64,000 bases of DNA from Cliona cf. orientalis (Eukaryota > Porifera > Demospongiae > Clionaida > Clionaidae). Shown here one piece after another: positions 1 through 13,103 of this stretch (position 1 is its first letter; the number at the start of each line of letters is the position of its first letter). The notes beneath the pieces are model-generated. The model did not search any database. It had not been told where the DNA came from and saw only the letters and a program-made list of their open reading frames with translations. The stretch covers positions 4,020,545 to 4,084,544 of the forward strand of contig OZ005706.1 in the NCBI GenBank assembly GCA_963930775.1, read 5' to 3'. Position numbers and translations under genes: made by a program.

Positions 1-680
1 CCACTTTGATGTCTTTCTGGAGTTAGAGACAATCGTTCCGATGGCTACGGTACCGACAACTCGAGAATAATTCAGTGATCAGAGTGAAATTTCCAAAAAG
101 AATTGAAACTAGAACCATATTTTTGTTGTTCTCGCCACTGTCATATTCACTGCCACTAAAAAGGACCGGTTAGTGATAGCGCTTGTGCTCTGGCAAAACT
201 TCCAGAACCATTCTAATTGCAGCTCTTAGGTGCCTCCCTAATTTAGGCGTCCTTTGACCTGCTCGTGAATTTTTCGATTCTAATTGGAGGCGCCTGCACG
301 ATCTGTAATTTTTTTTGGGGGCGCCTATATTAGAAAGTATACGGTATGAACTGTATATACCAAAATATCATGCAAAGAATTACAAATGCACAATGTCATG
401 TACACATGTACAATGAGGCATTCATCAAGCTACATAATATTATATATAACACATTCCATGCCATGTATATGCCACAGATATTGATTGTTAAACACATGCA
501 TATGTAAACGGACATTTGCTTAACACTCATTTACTGTGGACTCCCACAGATACTACCTTTCTCTGGCTTACAATGTATATGATTGCATAGAGGATGCAGG
601 AGTCAATTCAACCTTTACCATAGTGGCGAAAATATGCTCCACAAATAATTTTGGGATAACATAATAAATAAAAATTATAC

Positions 681-3600
681 CTCATCCTCATCAGTACTGA
701 TAGGCTGGCTGGAACGTGAGATAGCATTCTTCTCAATCCTCAACAACACCCGTTCACTTGTTGCCTTCAAGATGGATACTGCTTTATCATGACTAATATC
801 AACCATGCTCTCACCATTCACCTACAGTGGATGAGAAATATCTTAGGGTGGCACATATGTGAAAATGTATACAAACTCCAAGCAAAAATTTAATGTACAA
901 AAATTGGGGTAGCAAGATGCACCTAACTAACTAGAGCTCTGTAGAGCACATACCCCATGCGCACATTGCATCTGCATCTACATAGCTGCAGCAGCAATTG
1001 TGCGCCTGTACAGTAGACGCCCCTTACCTACGTATTGTGCAGGTTGTGTGCATGAGCAGAAAGAGTCAATAGACATGGCCAACAAAAACACAGCACTTGC
1101 GATGTATGTAGGCCTTGCAAACCGATTCGAAGCATAATGAAGCCAGTTTCTCGACAATTTCGACTGATATGTTGTGCTTATGAGTCGCTCAGATGCCTAG
1201 ATCTCCAATCTGGCTTTTTTGTGCTGACAAACAAACAGACAGACGAACAAAACTGATTACTTTACCCCTTGTGCTCGTGCGCGGGGTAAAAATACCTACA
1301 TCCAAGTAAGCCCATGCGTTTGCAGGCATATTTAAGGGTATGGTCAGTCGCTCACTTGCTCTACTCGTTGTTGCATTCTGACCAGTTAGAAATGGCACCC
1401 ACTGCTTAAAAAATCAAGAATCAACGGTGGTTGTCATAATTTTGACTAAAGTTATAATCAAAAAGGCTCACATACAGATTTTGAGGTCAAGGGTATGGTC
1501 AGTCGCTCACTTGCTCTACCATAGTGTCCCGGGTAAATGCCCACTCCCAATGTAGCACATTCAAGGGGTCAATATAACAGCTTCTATACAAACATATGGA
1601 AAGTATATCATGGGTACTGGCGTACTTACCTGGGATACTATGGTACACTGTACATGCGAAATGTGCCCAATAACGAGTACTTACATGTAGGCCAGCAAAA
1701 TGGCATGCAATTATTAGTGAATATGAGCCTGGATTGTTATTACAGAGGTTCAACAGTATCCACAGTGGGGTGGGGGGGGAGTCCCCCCTCCCAAACGGAA
1801 AGAGTGAAAGAAGAAAAGAAGGAAAGGAGAAAGAGAATTGGTGGGAAAGGGGAGTATGTATAATTTTGTGTCGTGGTGGAAGTGATCAGTATGGTGCTCT
1901 AGTTTATGACTTCATAATTATTTAAGAGCACTAGATAAAATTGCACAGTACCTCAGCGACATCCAAAAACACATACTAATCCATATCAATGGTATTTGGG
2001 GGGGGGGGGGGGGGGGGGGAACACAGTGCATGAAAGTGCCATGCCCACTTCTCCCCCAAAATTTATCAAACCCTGGTATCTACAAGTCCACTAATATACA
2101 ATGTATGCACAGTCTATCACCAAATTTGCCAATAAAAAAAGGTTACTAGCCTAAGCCATAGGCAATAGCCAACAATGCTGTGCTACATGTATGTGAAAGA
2201 ATACTCTTAGGTTGTGGACAAGATTGTACCCCTAATGAGCATAAGAAATGAGCACAATAGATATGTTACATGTACATGTAAAAAATACCTGCAAAATTCT
2301 GTCTCCAACTGATAGAGTACCCTCCTCTTCGGCTGGGCCATCAGGAATAATTTTGGTGATGAAGATCCCATCATCTCCCAACACATGTTGATTGCCACGC
2401 CCTCCGGCAATACTAAACCCTAAGCCTGAATTAAAAATAATTACTGTACGTAGAATCCTGCGATTATGCCACTCCCTCCCCCTGCTGTTTCGTGCATGCA
2501 CTTAATAACATGAGAGTTGGGCTACAATAAGCATGTGCATGCAAGTAATATGTAATTATAATAGCAGGGTGAACTTCATAACCACAGTTGTTTGTGTTGT
2601 GTTGTTTATGTAGTAACTATGTTGACAATCTTGTGCACATAGAATGTTTACAGGTAGCACAATGTACATGTACTACTGTAGAATCCCACGATTACGCTCC
2701 CCCTTTGTGCATGCTAGCATAGGGCAAAAGTGGGGAGGGGGCTTATATGCGGGATCATTACATTTCCGTGTTACAACCATTACCAACTGTCGAATGCCAC
2801 ATGGGCACACAATCTCTGTACTTTCTCTGGCTGTTTGGTGGGATAAAAACAACCAAGTAAGGCATAACATGACACAGATACATGTACACGTAGCTAGTTT
2901 GCTAGCTGTAGCTACTGTTTTTATTGGCTTATGGACTCTATTTTACAGTCGGGGGGCTTATATGAGAGACAAACCTACCTATGAAGGAACTTGAGCAAAA
3001 ATGCAACGGGGGTTCCCAAAGCTATGAAAATATTGTAGCCAAATTTGCTACTAGATCATTTCTTTTATAGCCAAACTACATTGTATATATTCGATAGCCA
3101 TAGCCATAGTATACATGCTGCCTTTTGCTTAAATTAGGTTTGTCTACGCAGGCAGTGGGATGGTTTCCCCTTAGGTTTGGATTGGTAGTAGAAGATAAAC
3201 CTACTGAAATTTCATGTACGTGTTATCTTGCACAAAACCGACTACTTTACTCCTGCGTGTGTGCACGGGGATGGAGATAATAATGACACCACATTAGTCC
3301 TCTATAGAACATACACTCAGGGCGATGCAAACTGTATACTGTTTGCACAGAGATGGCAAAGGCTGTTGATGACCCTTTACCTGTATATTGTACTAGTGTG
3401 CACGAGCAGGCCAGCAGTGGATGCAGTTGGCGTGGCCAATAAAATGCAATGTTTACGCTTGTTAGCCTTACCAAAACAATTCAAAGCATAATATAGCAGG
3501 TTTTTCAACAATTCAAACAAATCATTGTACTTAGGAATCGCCTTAATGTCTAGATCTCGGGATCTGGCGATTTTCATACTGACAACGACGAGAGATGACA

Positions 3601-6600
3601 GATAAACTGATTGGTTTATCTCTTGCTGCACATATGCACGTGGGGTAAAAATTATTATAATTATACCACACCCACGTGAAAGAGGGCCCACTACGAAATA
3701 TGAGTCCACCTCCCACTTCAGGCTCAATTTCCTCAAATCAGGCTCAATTTCCTAATGATATTTCAAATATCGAATCACCCCCCCCCCCCCCCCCCCCCCG
3801 TCTAGGCCCAATATACGCTGCACCACCTATTTCACAAGGGTATGGTATATACAACGAAAAATAATTTTCAGATGGATGTTTTTCTTACATGTATATGATC
3901 CATGTCCTCCTTACCTGGAGGGCATAAAAGATGCACTCTGCTACAAGTTCAGAAGGCTCAAGATTGGTCACAATTGCAGTGCCATGTGCACAAATGAGGG
4001 TGGCCATAGAGACGTATTCTCGAGCAAACGGCACGAAGCACTGCGTATTTCAAGAGGCCTGTTCAGCAGGCCACCAAGCCTCGAGCAAAGCGAGAGGCAA
4101 GGTCTATTCTTGTCATAGTCTGGTTGTAGATTCAACATTCGAGCAGAGCGAGAATGTCACCATTATACGGGGAGTTCGAGCAGCTGCTCTTGGTCTATGG
4201 AGTGTGGGGTCTACGCCACGATAGCGCAGATTCAATGTTCAGTGCAGCTTTCATCTGTGCATGCACAGTGTACTAATTGGCAATCTTGATTATATTAGTA
4301 CATGCATATTAGCCACATTGTTATGCATTTATATATACATGTACATGTACCCTTATGGTTCTTGATGAGGACAATATCAATGATCCTTGTTGGAGTACCA
4401 GTGTTAATAACAACAGGAGAGGCAGAGTGTTCAACTATATACAATAATAATAATAATTACAGTTAAGGTAAATGAACTATCATGTATCTCAAATTCATGA
4501 ATGCCAACCTCGAAGCCTTTTCTCCAGAGTACCATGATCAGATATGGGGGTCCACATACGACCCTGCTTTCGACGTACAACCTACAATATATTATCACAG
4601 ATTGGGTGTGTCACCCTAAATAGAATATGGCTAGTAGTCACAAAATTTGAGTAAAATGGCCTTTGTGGCCATGCACTCCCCAGGAAAATTTTGGAGAGCG
4701 TTTCTGGTTCATTAAGTCTTGAGCGGTACAGAAGTCGTTCTGTGTGTGTCTCTAGATGTCTGCTACCACATTAGCTGCTACATACATGTACATGTACTGT
4801 ATACATATAATTTTCTGTCCTGTGTAAATTGTGTAGAGGATATGATGGCCTTTACCACATTGGTGAAGTATCTTTTTTTTCAATACAAAGGTAGCTCGGC
4901 TTAGTAAATTTTTATCCAGTGAAGTTATACATACAAGGTACCTGTTGAAAGCCATTAGGCTTTTCTGGTACGCATTGCGTGGATTTCGTTTAAAATGCTT
5001 TGTTAAAATTTTGGCTACATTTGCTGACTGCTGATCTGGCATGCACGTGGTACTAGTGTGTAATCATTAACCCTCGGCACTTGCATGAGGGTTACAGAAG
5101 TCATTCTGTGTGTCTGTCTGTGTGTTATCAAGCTAGCAGCTACATATCTCGTTTTCAAGTACAAAATGCGGTGTCATAAGGTTCCGTACAGTGATCCAAA
5201 TGTATGTATTGTCTGGATTTCGCTGACTCCGCTTTCTTTGCCAGTTTTGGCGTCATTTGGTGGTTCTAAGCTTTAAGATCTTGACTTGACCTTACGTATA
5301 AATAGAACATTGAGTGTCACGCACTATATACGGTAAGCTTAAACCTCTGTGCATGCGTTGTAGGGTAGAGTATGTTGCAATCCATGAGAAAGAGAGATCG
5401 AGTGCCATTCTCCACCCATCCACCCATAAGAATCATGCATTTGTCAACTGCAGCAGATCATTTCATCACAATAACTGCAAAAGTTGCAGCTTCAGCCTTG
5501 CATTCTTCTTCTGAATGCGTAGCTGGCATATGCACATAACAAGGTATTGTGACAGCAACCTAAAATTATCCCACCTTCTCTGCTTATGTACTTACACTAT
5601 GCATAGTATATGTAAGTGAAATGGAAAGCCACTAGTTCAGTCCTGACACAAGTATACTATACATGTACACATATGTACATAACATACCAGAATAACATTT
5701 TTGCCAGAATCCTTGAGTGCCTGCACTGCATCAGCATGTTGAACTGTCATCAAAGTTATCCCATTGACAGAAATTATTTGGTCACCAAGCCTGAACATAA
5801 TAATATTACTAGTAAAAGAAATTCTCTGGTCAGTACTACTAAGGAAGTCTATGGTTGGACTACAAGTGTCAAAGGCCTACAACATACGACATAGAGGACA
5901 AAATACGGTGATCATTTGAGGTATTCAAGGTATTCTGTTGAATTGATTGACCTATCTAGTGCTGCTGAGATCCAGCAATTTTGCCGAAACAGCTATCAGC
6001 AGTCGCACTTTTGGGACCTACTTTTTGAAATTTCATGCTAGTACTGGTAGTGGAGCTTTGTGCTTTGGTAATTTCACTATCCCAGCATACTCGTTAACTG
6101 CCAATTGGGTTTGCATGTTTTATGTAAGCTTAGATCTTATTTGTAGTAAATACTGTGATCTGATTGGTTAAAGTACATGTACATGTACATGTACCTATCC
6201 TTCATAGAAAATAATGTATATCATGTAAAATTTCTTGCCTATGGTTAGGGTTGCTATATAAAAGCGTTCTTACTACCATGTACGCCAAGTACCCAAACAA
6301 AGTATGTATGCCAAAGAGCACTTGTGTCAATAAACACATTCATGGAACATGCACAGTCGACCGTTAGCATCGACCCTATTCAACATCAACAGCTGACTCA
6401 TATTATCAAAAGACTCTGTGCTGTATAGTTTTAGTAACCACCTTGGCCATTTTCTTGAGTTCCTTTTGTAACACGAGGCGTTTAACTGACTAAGAGATAC
6501 GTATGATCGTGGGCTATCAATATAACATTCACAACAATGCAATTGGCTCTATTAAGAGCTACTAGAATGAATTATTGAACATAACATACATGTACGTAGC

Positions 6601-9600
6601 ATAAAAGCTTTACCACTAACACAGAGGATGTTTCAATTCATGGATAGGCTCTTCTCTTCCAGTAGCTTGGTTCACATTGTTGAATGTTCATGGTTCTCAT
6701 ACATTGACCAATAAAAATTTTCATAGTGTTAAAGTTTTATGCTATGTTATGCTCAATACTTTGTTTTCTTCTTAATAAGTTAACCATAGCAATGAGCCTC
6801 TATAATCTAACTGGCTCTAATTTATCGAAGGCCACCCTGCTCGAAATGTGACGTTGTCTACAATAATATTCCACGTCTTCTTCATTACATCCCAAGTCCC
6901 AATCCACAAAAGAGAATTCGGTAAACGGATGAGGTAATTAATGATGAAAGTTATGATGTAATTGCTGTGAACACTGCTTCAAAATGTTTAGCTCGCACGA
7001 TAGGGTGTTGAGATCCAGAACTCGAACCTAGCGTAGAAGAGATAGTGGACTATCGATGATACATGGCGATTTTCTCAGTTCGCTTTCTTTTGCAAGTTCG
7101 CACTCAGGGGGGTGGATTTCCCTATTCAGTCCACATTGCCGGTGGAGGTCACGTCCGGGTTAAAGGCATTGTGTCACAATATAAGCAGTGATTGTTACTA
7201 AATTTAGATCTAGTATACGGACTCGTGTTGTCAAAAGTCGCGCACATACGAAATATTGTCGCGCACTCCTTGTGGACGCCAGAACACCATCGAACGGCAA
7301 GGCAAGCACTTAGCTACTCGTGGCGCTGCTAAAGGACTGGTATCTCTGTCTGCTTGCCGACCTACTCTCACTCGCTAAAGGTAAATCTATTCGTGGTTTA
7401 CTACCTTGCATGTGGTAGATCTAGCTAGACATAAATACTGCTACTCTGACATAGCCGACTCTCGCCCGTCCTTCTGATAGATCTCTTACCTTCCTCCGCT
7501 AGCTGGAGACCTTCCAGCTCCAATACTTGAGCCTTTCTTGGACTGATCGCGTTCTGCTACCGCGAACTACAACCGTTGATTGAAAAGTGGCTGCCAGATT
7601 TCAATCTAATGGGCGCAGTTACATCACGTGTGAATACTAATTTTACTAAAAATAGCCCTTATATCGTGGCACAATGCCTTTAACTGGCTCAAGCCACGCG
7701 CCCCAATATACCGTAGGTCGGGTTTTAATTGCGAGTAGCTATTAATTGCGAATTGCGAGTTTTAGTACGTTTTGCAATTAATAGATTCGCAAACCTAAAC
7801 GTACACGTATACTACAGTACAGGGTCATTATCCCGCGCGCATGCGCAAGGGGTAAAGTAATCGGTTGTGTCGTTGTCGTCGTCGTCGTCGTGAGCACAAA
7901 AATCTCCATATCTCAAGATGTAGGCATCTAAGCGACTCGTAAGCACAACGAATCAATCGAATTCGGCGAAAAACTAGCTTCAGTGCGCGTCAAATCAATG
8001 GATACGATCCACGGGCATCACAAATAGTGCCTTTTTGTTGGCTAACGTAGCCACGCCTATCGACAGTGCCCACTCAATACATAATACATGCCTATTGTGT
8101 TTTCTGCTCATGCGCACAACTAAGTACCCAGAATATGACTGGTAAAGGTCGAAATTAATAATGCTCTTATAGTTCATCCGCATCCGCTGATGGAGCTGAA
8201 ATCTGCAGCCCTATGGCTATACTATTACAATAAAATATTGGAAGTATCAATTCATATCTCCTAGTAGTCTATAGATCTGATCATAGATATTATCTATGAT
8301 CTGATGCAGAGAGAGTACTTTTTGTCACCGGGACCTCTGGTAGCTACTCACAGCAGCACTTCCACTAATTTTCTGAAGCTCACAAAATTATAGCCATGCA
8401 CACAAAAGCAATTCTATAGCTCTTTTGCAATTATTGGATTCGCAATTTGCCTTGACTTGACTAGAACACAATTATTAAACTACGCAATTAAAACCTGTGC
8501 TACGGTACGTGTATACGGAGCATGCGCAGTTTATTGATGTGTTCTAGTTCAAATTATGGCGGCGTACTGTAGCGCAGTGTAATACTTTTCATGAGGGACT
8601 CGGGATGTAGTCTAAGTTCTTCGGTACATCCCAAAGTCCCAATCCACAAAAAAGAATTCGGCCGACCGATGAGGTAATTAATGACGAAAGTAATGATGAA
8701 ATGATGATGAAATTTGTGATGAAACCTATGAAGTAATTGCTGTGAAGACTGTTTCAAAATATTTAACACGCATGATAGCTTGTTGGGGCCCCAGAATTCG
8801 AACCTAGCATAGAAGAGATCGTGGACTATCGATGAAATATGGCGATTCTCTCAGTTCGTTACTTTCTTTGGCGAGCTCGCACTCGGGGGGATTTCCCTAT
8901 TCAGTCTAGCACATGGCAAGTGGAAGTCACGTCCTGGTCAACCGGCTCAAGCAGCGTGCCCCAATATACGCATATACAGAGCATGCGCAATTTGTCGATG
9001 TGTCCTAGTTCGAATTATGGCGGTGTACAGTAGCGCGGTGTAATACTTTTCATGAGGGACGAGAGATGTAGTCTAAAATTTTCATTATATCCCGAGTCCC
9101 AATCAACAAAAAACAACTCGACCAACTGATGAGGTAATTATGATCAAATGACAATGAAATTGCTATGAAACTGTTTCAAAATGTTTAGCAAGCATGAAAG
9201 GCTGTTGGGATCCAGAATTCTAACCTAGCGTAGAAGAGATTGTGGACTATGGATGATATATGGCGATTCCCTCAGTTCGCTTTCTTTGGCGAGCTCGAAT
9301 TCAGGGGGGTTTCCCTATTCAGTCTAGCACGCGCACATGGCAGGGGTCAACCGGCTCAAGCCACGTGCCCCAGTATATGCGTATATGGAGCATGCACAGT
9401 TTATCGATGTGCGCTAGTTCGAATTATGGCGGCATACAGTAGTGCGGTGTAATACTTTTCATGAGAGACGAGGGATGTAGTCTAAGTTTTTCATTATGTC
9501 CTTAGTAGCAATTTACTTTCTTGCAGCTATTAGGCAATTATGATGAAATGATGATGTAACCCATGAGGTAATCATGCAAAAATTCAGGGCCTTGGTGGAG

Positions 9601-12600
9601 CCTTTCTGAGACTTAAAAATCGGTAAGTATGCAGAGTATCAAACGCCTGTAATCCAGCAAATACATTATAAGCTGCGTGCTGCTTTCTCTGACAAGTAGC
9701 GATGGCCGAACTTTACGCGTTCTCTTGGCTGACTTAATCCGGTGGATACATATATAGCACGCACCATGAGCAGCGTGCCACCGGACCGAACTGAAACTGT
9801 ACTGCACTATCAAGTTCTTCTCTGTGATTGAAGCTTCAAAACTTGTCACTATTGAGGTCGAGAGCCATTTTCAGACTCCCGATGTAGGCTGTGTACCCAC
9901 TATAATGATGACCTTTACCACATACACCACCGCCCTATGCAACTTCTACTGAGGACACTGTCAAGTTTCATACACAAACAACTTACTGGAGCCTTCCATC
10001 TCTTTCAGCTGGGGTATCGGGAATTAATTTGGTAATGTATATGCCAGGGTCTCCATTTTCCATATGAGGATTATCGACCCCTCCAGCAATACTGATACCA
10101 AGCCCGCCAGTTTCACCCTAGATGATCGAAATGACACAATAGCAACACTAGCAGAACTTCTGGTTACATACCCGTTGCAATTCAATACTTTCAGTAATCC
10201 AATCCAAATCACCATCCTGATGAAAAACGATATCAAGTTTCAATCATTGATCATTATTGATCGCTCACGGCTGAGACACTATAGACACTGGCTACAAATG
10301 CATGTACATGTACTTACACATTGTACCTGTAAAAATTTATATTCAGCAAAAATGCACTGAGCGCTGACTATTGATTTTAAGGTTTAGCACTCATGTTAGG
10401 CATAATAATTATGCTAGTAAAGTAACGCGTCAAATATAAGATAAGTACAGTACATGGAACAGTTGTGCCAAGTACAGAAATGGTACAACTAGAGCCTTTT
10501 TGTTGGCCATCATAGCCACGCCTATTGACAGTGCCTACTCAATACATAACGCAGGCAAGATGTGTGCTCAAGTGCACCACTAAGATAATAATCATTATTA
10601 TGTAGTATGAACTGGTAAAGATCATCAAAATATTCTAAATACAATGTGCTCGTGACATAATAGCGCTATATATACCTATACTGTTTGGCTGCTAGCTATC
10701 TGCTGACTGAAATGTGATGCCGTACGGAATCGAATCAGAATTGGAATCGTGGATTTTTGGCTGACCGTGGCATCATCATCACAACTATTAAAGCAGCATT
10801 TCTGCTATTTTTCCTAAACTCACTGTGGCAAATGTTAATCATGCACACAAAAGAAGATCTACAGATTGCGCAGTGTGAGCGTGGGTGTCTGTGCTCTACA
10901 AAGCTCTAGTATATTTCAGCCTTGTTCAAGCACGGGTACCAATTAAGAGAGGACAGCCGGCTATTGGGCCAATACTTCACAGTGCCATTGACAGCAGCCA
11001 TAACTCAAATGGCTGGTTCATGAGGACTATACTTCAAACAATCATGTATTGCATTGAAAACATTTAGTTTGGGAGATAGTGTTTTTTATTAGCGTGCCAA
11101 TGGTAACCTGGCTTTTTCCTGACAGAAATACACCAACGCAGTTACAAATGGCACAGTATGTTGATAGAAAATGGGTATGGCCAATCTTTCACAGTGTTAG
11201 CAAGCAACAGTAGCTACTGTCATCTGGCTAATGCATACTCAACACTAATATTCTTCTATCTCATGCTATTTATCCAAGTCTCTGTAGATGCAGCTTTGTA
11301 ATAAGGAAAATTATTATGGAGCATGTGTATCGACTATATCATCATTTGTGTAGTGCCACGCCCCTGGACTGGGTTGCTATCACAAAATTTAACAGCACGA
11401 AAATTATTCTGAGGACCGTAATTCTCTGGCTTTCCTAGCACCCTGAAAATTACCCGCCATACTGTAAATAAATGAAAAATCTCGATTGACTCACTTGTGC
11501 GGGGCTCACTTTGGCTCACCCCAATATGTACATGTACGGACATCTTTAGGTATACGAGTACTCATACATCACATGAACTCTATGCGTTTGATTCTATACC
11601 AAACTATATATACATACCATTCCATCTAATGATTTCTGTGCCAAATCTGTAATTTCAGATGGAACAGGAGGAGGGTGACTCTGCCATCGTTCAGCCAATT
11701 TCAGAGTCTCCTCTGTCTTATTTTCTGCTGATTTACTGTCATCAACCAAAGTGTACCTATAGAACTCTTGGATGTCTGCAAATGAAAAAAACATTGATTC
11801 CAGCACATGACTAAGGATTAATATTCATAGCTTAAACACCACATTCCACACTGACCACAATATAACCACAGTAAACTGTAGGAGTTAACAGTGTCGCAAG
11901 CCCGTTCTCAATGTTATATACAGTAAAGAATAGCATGAGCGATGTACTGTAGATACAGAATTTGCACACACCATTATGCAATAATGGTGTCTCATATTTA
12001 ATTTGTGCCTTGTGCCACGGTTGAAACATAAGACGGCAGTATAGGAGGTCACTAGCCTCGTCCCCAGGCCTTCTGATTGACCTAACATATATTCACCTCC
12101 TCTGAGGCTAAGCAATTTTACATGATCAGAGGCATGAGGCTGTGAAAATCATATGGTGAATGCAATCTCCTATATAAAGCACCTCCTCTGCTGCTTAGAG
12201 GGAAGGAGTGGGTTCAATTTCAGCCCAGATTTGAATGGGTCAGTAATAGCCTATTTATGGACATACTGATACTGATGACTTTTGTATTAATTTGTATAAT
12301 GTTGAATACCTTTAATAATATCTATACACTACACCTTACCAAGCAAAGCCTGAAAGAGCCGTGACCTGATCGCAACAATGGCTTTAGACAGAGCCTCTCG
12401 CAACTCTTCATTTTCAGTGCCACCAAGTTTCTTCCGGTATTCTTCTAATAGCTCAAGAGCCTTGTGTGCATCTATAAGGTAATCCAGGGTAATTTCACAT
12501 GTGGGGCAATTCTGTATCCTCACTTTCCCCATTCCACACGCGAGTATTCACGGAACAAACCAGCGGCATACCCTGGGGCTATTGGTATAGCCATGTAGGA

Positions 12601-13103
12601 CACCTGCTAGCACAGCGATTACTCACGTTGTGTAGTAGAAATCACGAAGATACAAAATTGCCCCGGTTTATCTTGCAGAAGTTATTAAAATAATTTTGGA
12701 TAACTGCTCATGCAAGTCAGATTATTAAACATGTGGGTGTGGCTAATAGTTGACACAATCATGATGGCACCTATGTCCAGTACTCTCCTTAAAACCATTT
12801 ATGTGTGTACAATTATTCTGTATATACAGCCTTCCTACTCGTGATAAAATGGTACAATGAGAACTTGAATAAAACACCTGTAACTGAAGGGCAAACATGC
12901 TCGTACATATAAAATATTTGATATTGCTTGTAGCTCGGGGCCACACCCATCTAGGCTCTTGACAACATAAACTTTAGGCCTATAAATACACCTGCACTCG
13001 CCACCAGGTATGAAAATGCTATGTACATGTAAGACTGGAAGCTATATCGTACTATGATGCAATATGACAAATAATATTGCCTACCTTGTTTCCTGACTGG
13101 CAT
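681..13103 (-). CDS. DLG1: Discs-large (DLG/SAP97-type MAGUK) scaffold, 5' half: L27-PDZ1-PDZ2
   Basis: Ten exons chain with GT-AG borders and matching phases: 13085-13103, 12340-12471, 11618-11775, 10172-10216, 9987-10117, 5688-5790, 4509-4581, 4351-4434, 2289-2425 and 681-821 (1023 nt, 341 codons, still open). The start MPVRKQ is the same as in vertebrate SAP97, and the ATG follows a purine-rich leader. Residues about 7-62 are an L27 domain ([11 protein letters not shown], then LFQALLDIQEFY). A PPPVP linker follows. PDZ1 spans about 110-200 ([28 protein letters not shown]). PDZ2 spans about 240-327 ([23 protein letters not shown]). Known family role: membrane-associated scaffold at junctions and synapses; L27 pairs with other MAGUKs, and the PDZ domains bind C-terminal peptides of receptors and channels. 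PDZ3, SH3 and guanylate kinase would lie left of position 1. The exons look undamaged. The assignment as a single DLG-family orthologue is inference; paralogue number cannot be judged here. Confidence 0.93.
1030..1290 (+). repeat. Dispersed repeat R1, copy 1 (DLG intron)
   Basis: About 260 bp shared with 3395-3650 (plus) and, inverted, with 7826-8140 and part of 10490-10610. Shared marks are the stretch around ATGCCTAGATCTC, the GACAAACAAACAGAC-like run and the ending GGGGTAAA. No coding potential is evident; probably a short non-autonomous element. Confidence 0.6.
1996..2020 (+). repeat. Poly-G tract
   Basis: An uninterrupted G run of more than 20 bases in an otherwise AT-rich intron. Similar G or C runs occur at 3778-3800, 15244-15266, 15437-15482, 16056-16079 and 31519-31557. 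Exact lengths in such runs are often unreliable. Confidence 0.85.
2680..2996 (+). mobile_element. AGAATCCC MITE, copy 1 (right end missing)
   Basis: Begins GTAGAATCCCACGATTACG and stays alignable for about 300 bp with the copy at 15705-16116, including the GCTAGTTTGCTAGCTGTA core. The second copy ends in the inverted terminus, and this one does not. Non-coding; lies in a DLG intron. Confidence 0.6.
3395..3650 (+). repeat. Dispersed repeat R1, copy 2
   Basis: Same family as 1030-1290; shares the ATGTCTAGATCTCGGGATC block and the terminal GGGGTAAAAATTAT. Lies in a DLG intron directly left of a second short element. Confidence 0.6.
3662..3850 (+). mobile_element. Small MITE with ATACCATACCC ends
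   Basis: The left end ATACCACACCCACGTGAAAG and the right end (read inverted, ATACCATACCCTTGTGAAAT) match as imperfect inverted repeats of about 25 bp around a poly-C tract. End fragments of the same family sit at 29624-29700 and about 50460-50545. Confidence 0.5.
3880..4245 (+). repeat. Dispersed repeat R2, copy 1
   Basis: About 360 bp aligned in the same direction with 22190-22565. Shared marks are CTGGAGGCATAAAAGATGC, GCCATAGAGAYGYATTCTCG, GCCTCGAGCRAAGCGAGAGG and GAGCRGAGYGAGAA. No open frame is conserved between the copies, so it is a non-coding, SINE-sized repeat. Confidence 0.65.
4716..5260 (+). repeat. Diverged direct duplication in a DLG intron
   Basis: 4716-4880 and 5070-5240 share the order TACAGAAGTCRTTCTGTGTG, then TTAGCTGCTACAT or a similar block, then a GTA-rich stretch. 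They look like two copies of one repeat rather than coding sequence. Confidence 0.45.
7444..7682 (+). repeat. Dispersed repeat R3, copy 1
   Basis: About 235 bp shared in the same direction with 29022-29227. Common blocks are CATAGCCGACTCTC or CATGGCCGACTCTC, GACCTTCCAG, ACTACAACC, ATCACGTGTGA and the end GCACAATGCCTTTAA. Confidence 0.6.
7711..8505 (+). mobile_element. CCGTA-type MITE with TA target duplication, carrying an inserted R1 repeat
   Basis: The left end CCGTAGGTCGGGTTTTAATT and the right end (read inverted, CCGTAGCACAGGTTTTAATT) match and are flanked by TA on both sides (7709-7710, 8506-8507), as in Tc1/mariner-type insertions. The subterminal GCGAATTGCGAATT-like motifs are shared with the elements at 39981-40179 and 52048-52254. 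About 350 bp near 7826-8170 is an inverted R1 repeat, which makes this copy much longer than its relatives. Confidence 0.65.
8513..9510 (+). repeat. Tandem array of a 400-470 bp unit (two full units and a partial)
   Basis: Units start near 8513, 8984 and 9388 with GAGCATGCRCARTTTRTCGA, followed by TATGGCGG and TAATACTTTTCATGAG. The unit also contains CCCAATCMACAAAAAA and CTCAGTTCG. A diverged older copy lies at about 6830-7190. Small open frames recur between units but show no recognisable protein. Confidence 0.7.
10490..10610 (-). repeat. Fragment of repeat R1
   Basis: Shares CCTTTTTGTTGGC, TAGCCACGCCTAT and CAGTGCCYACTCAATACATA with the inverted R1 copy at 8026-8110. It sits between the PDZ1 exons and the L27 exons of the DLG gene. 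Confidence 0.5.

Noticed and set aside
3676-3864. Proline-rich frame around the poly-C tract
   Set aside because: The proline run is the poly-C tract of a small inverted-repeat element.
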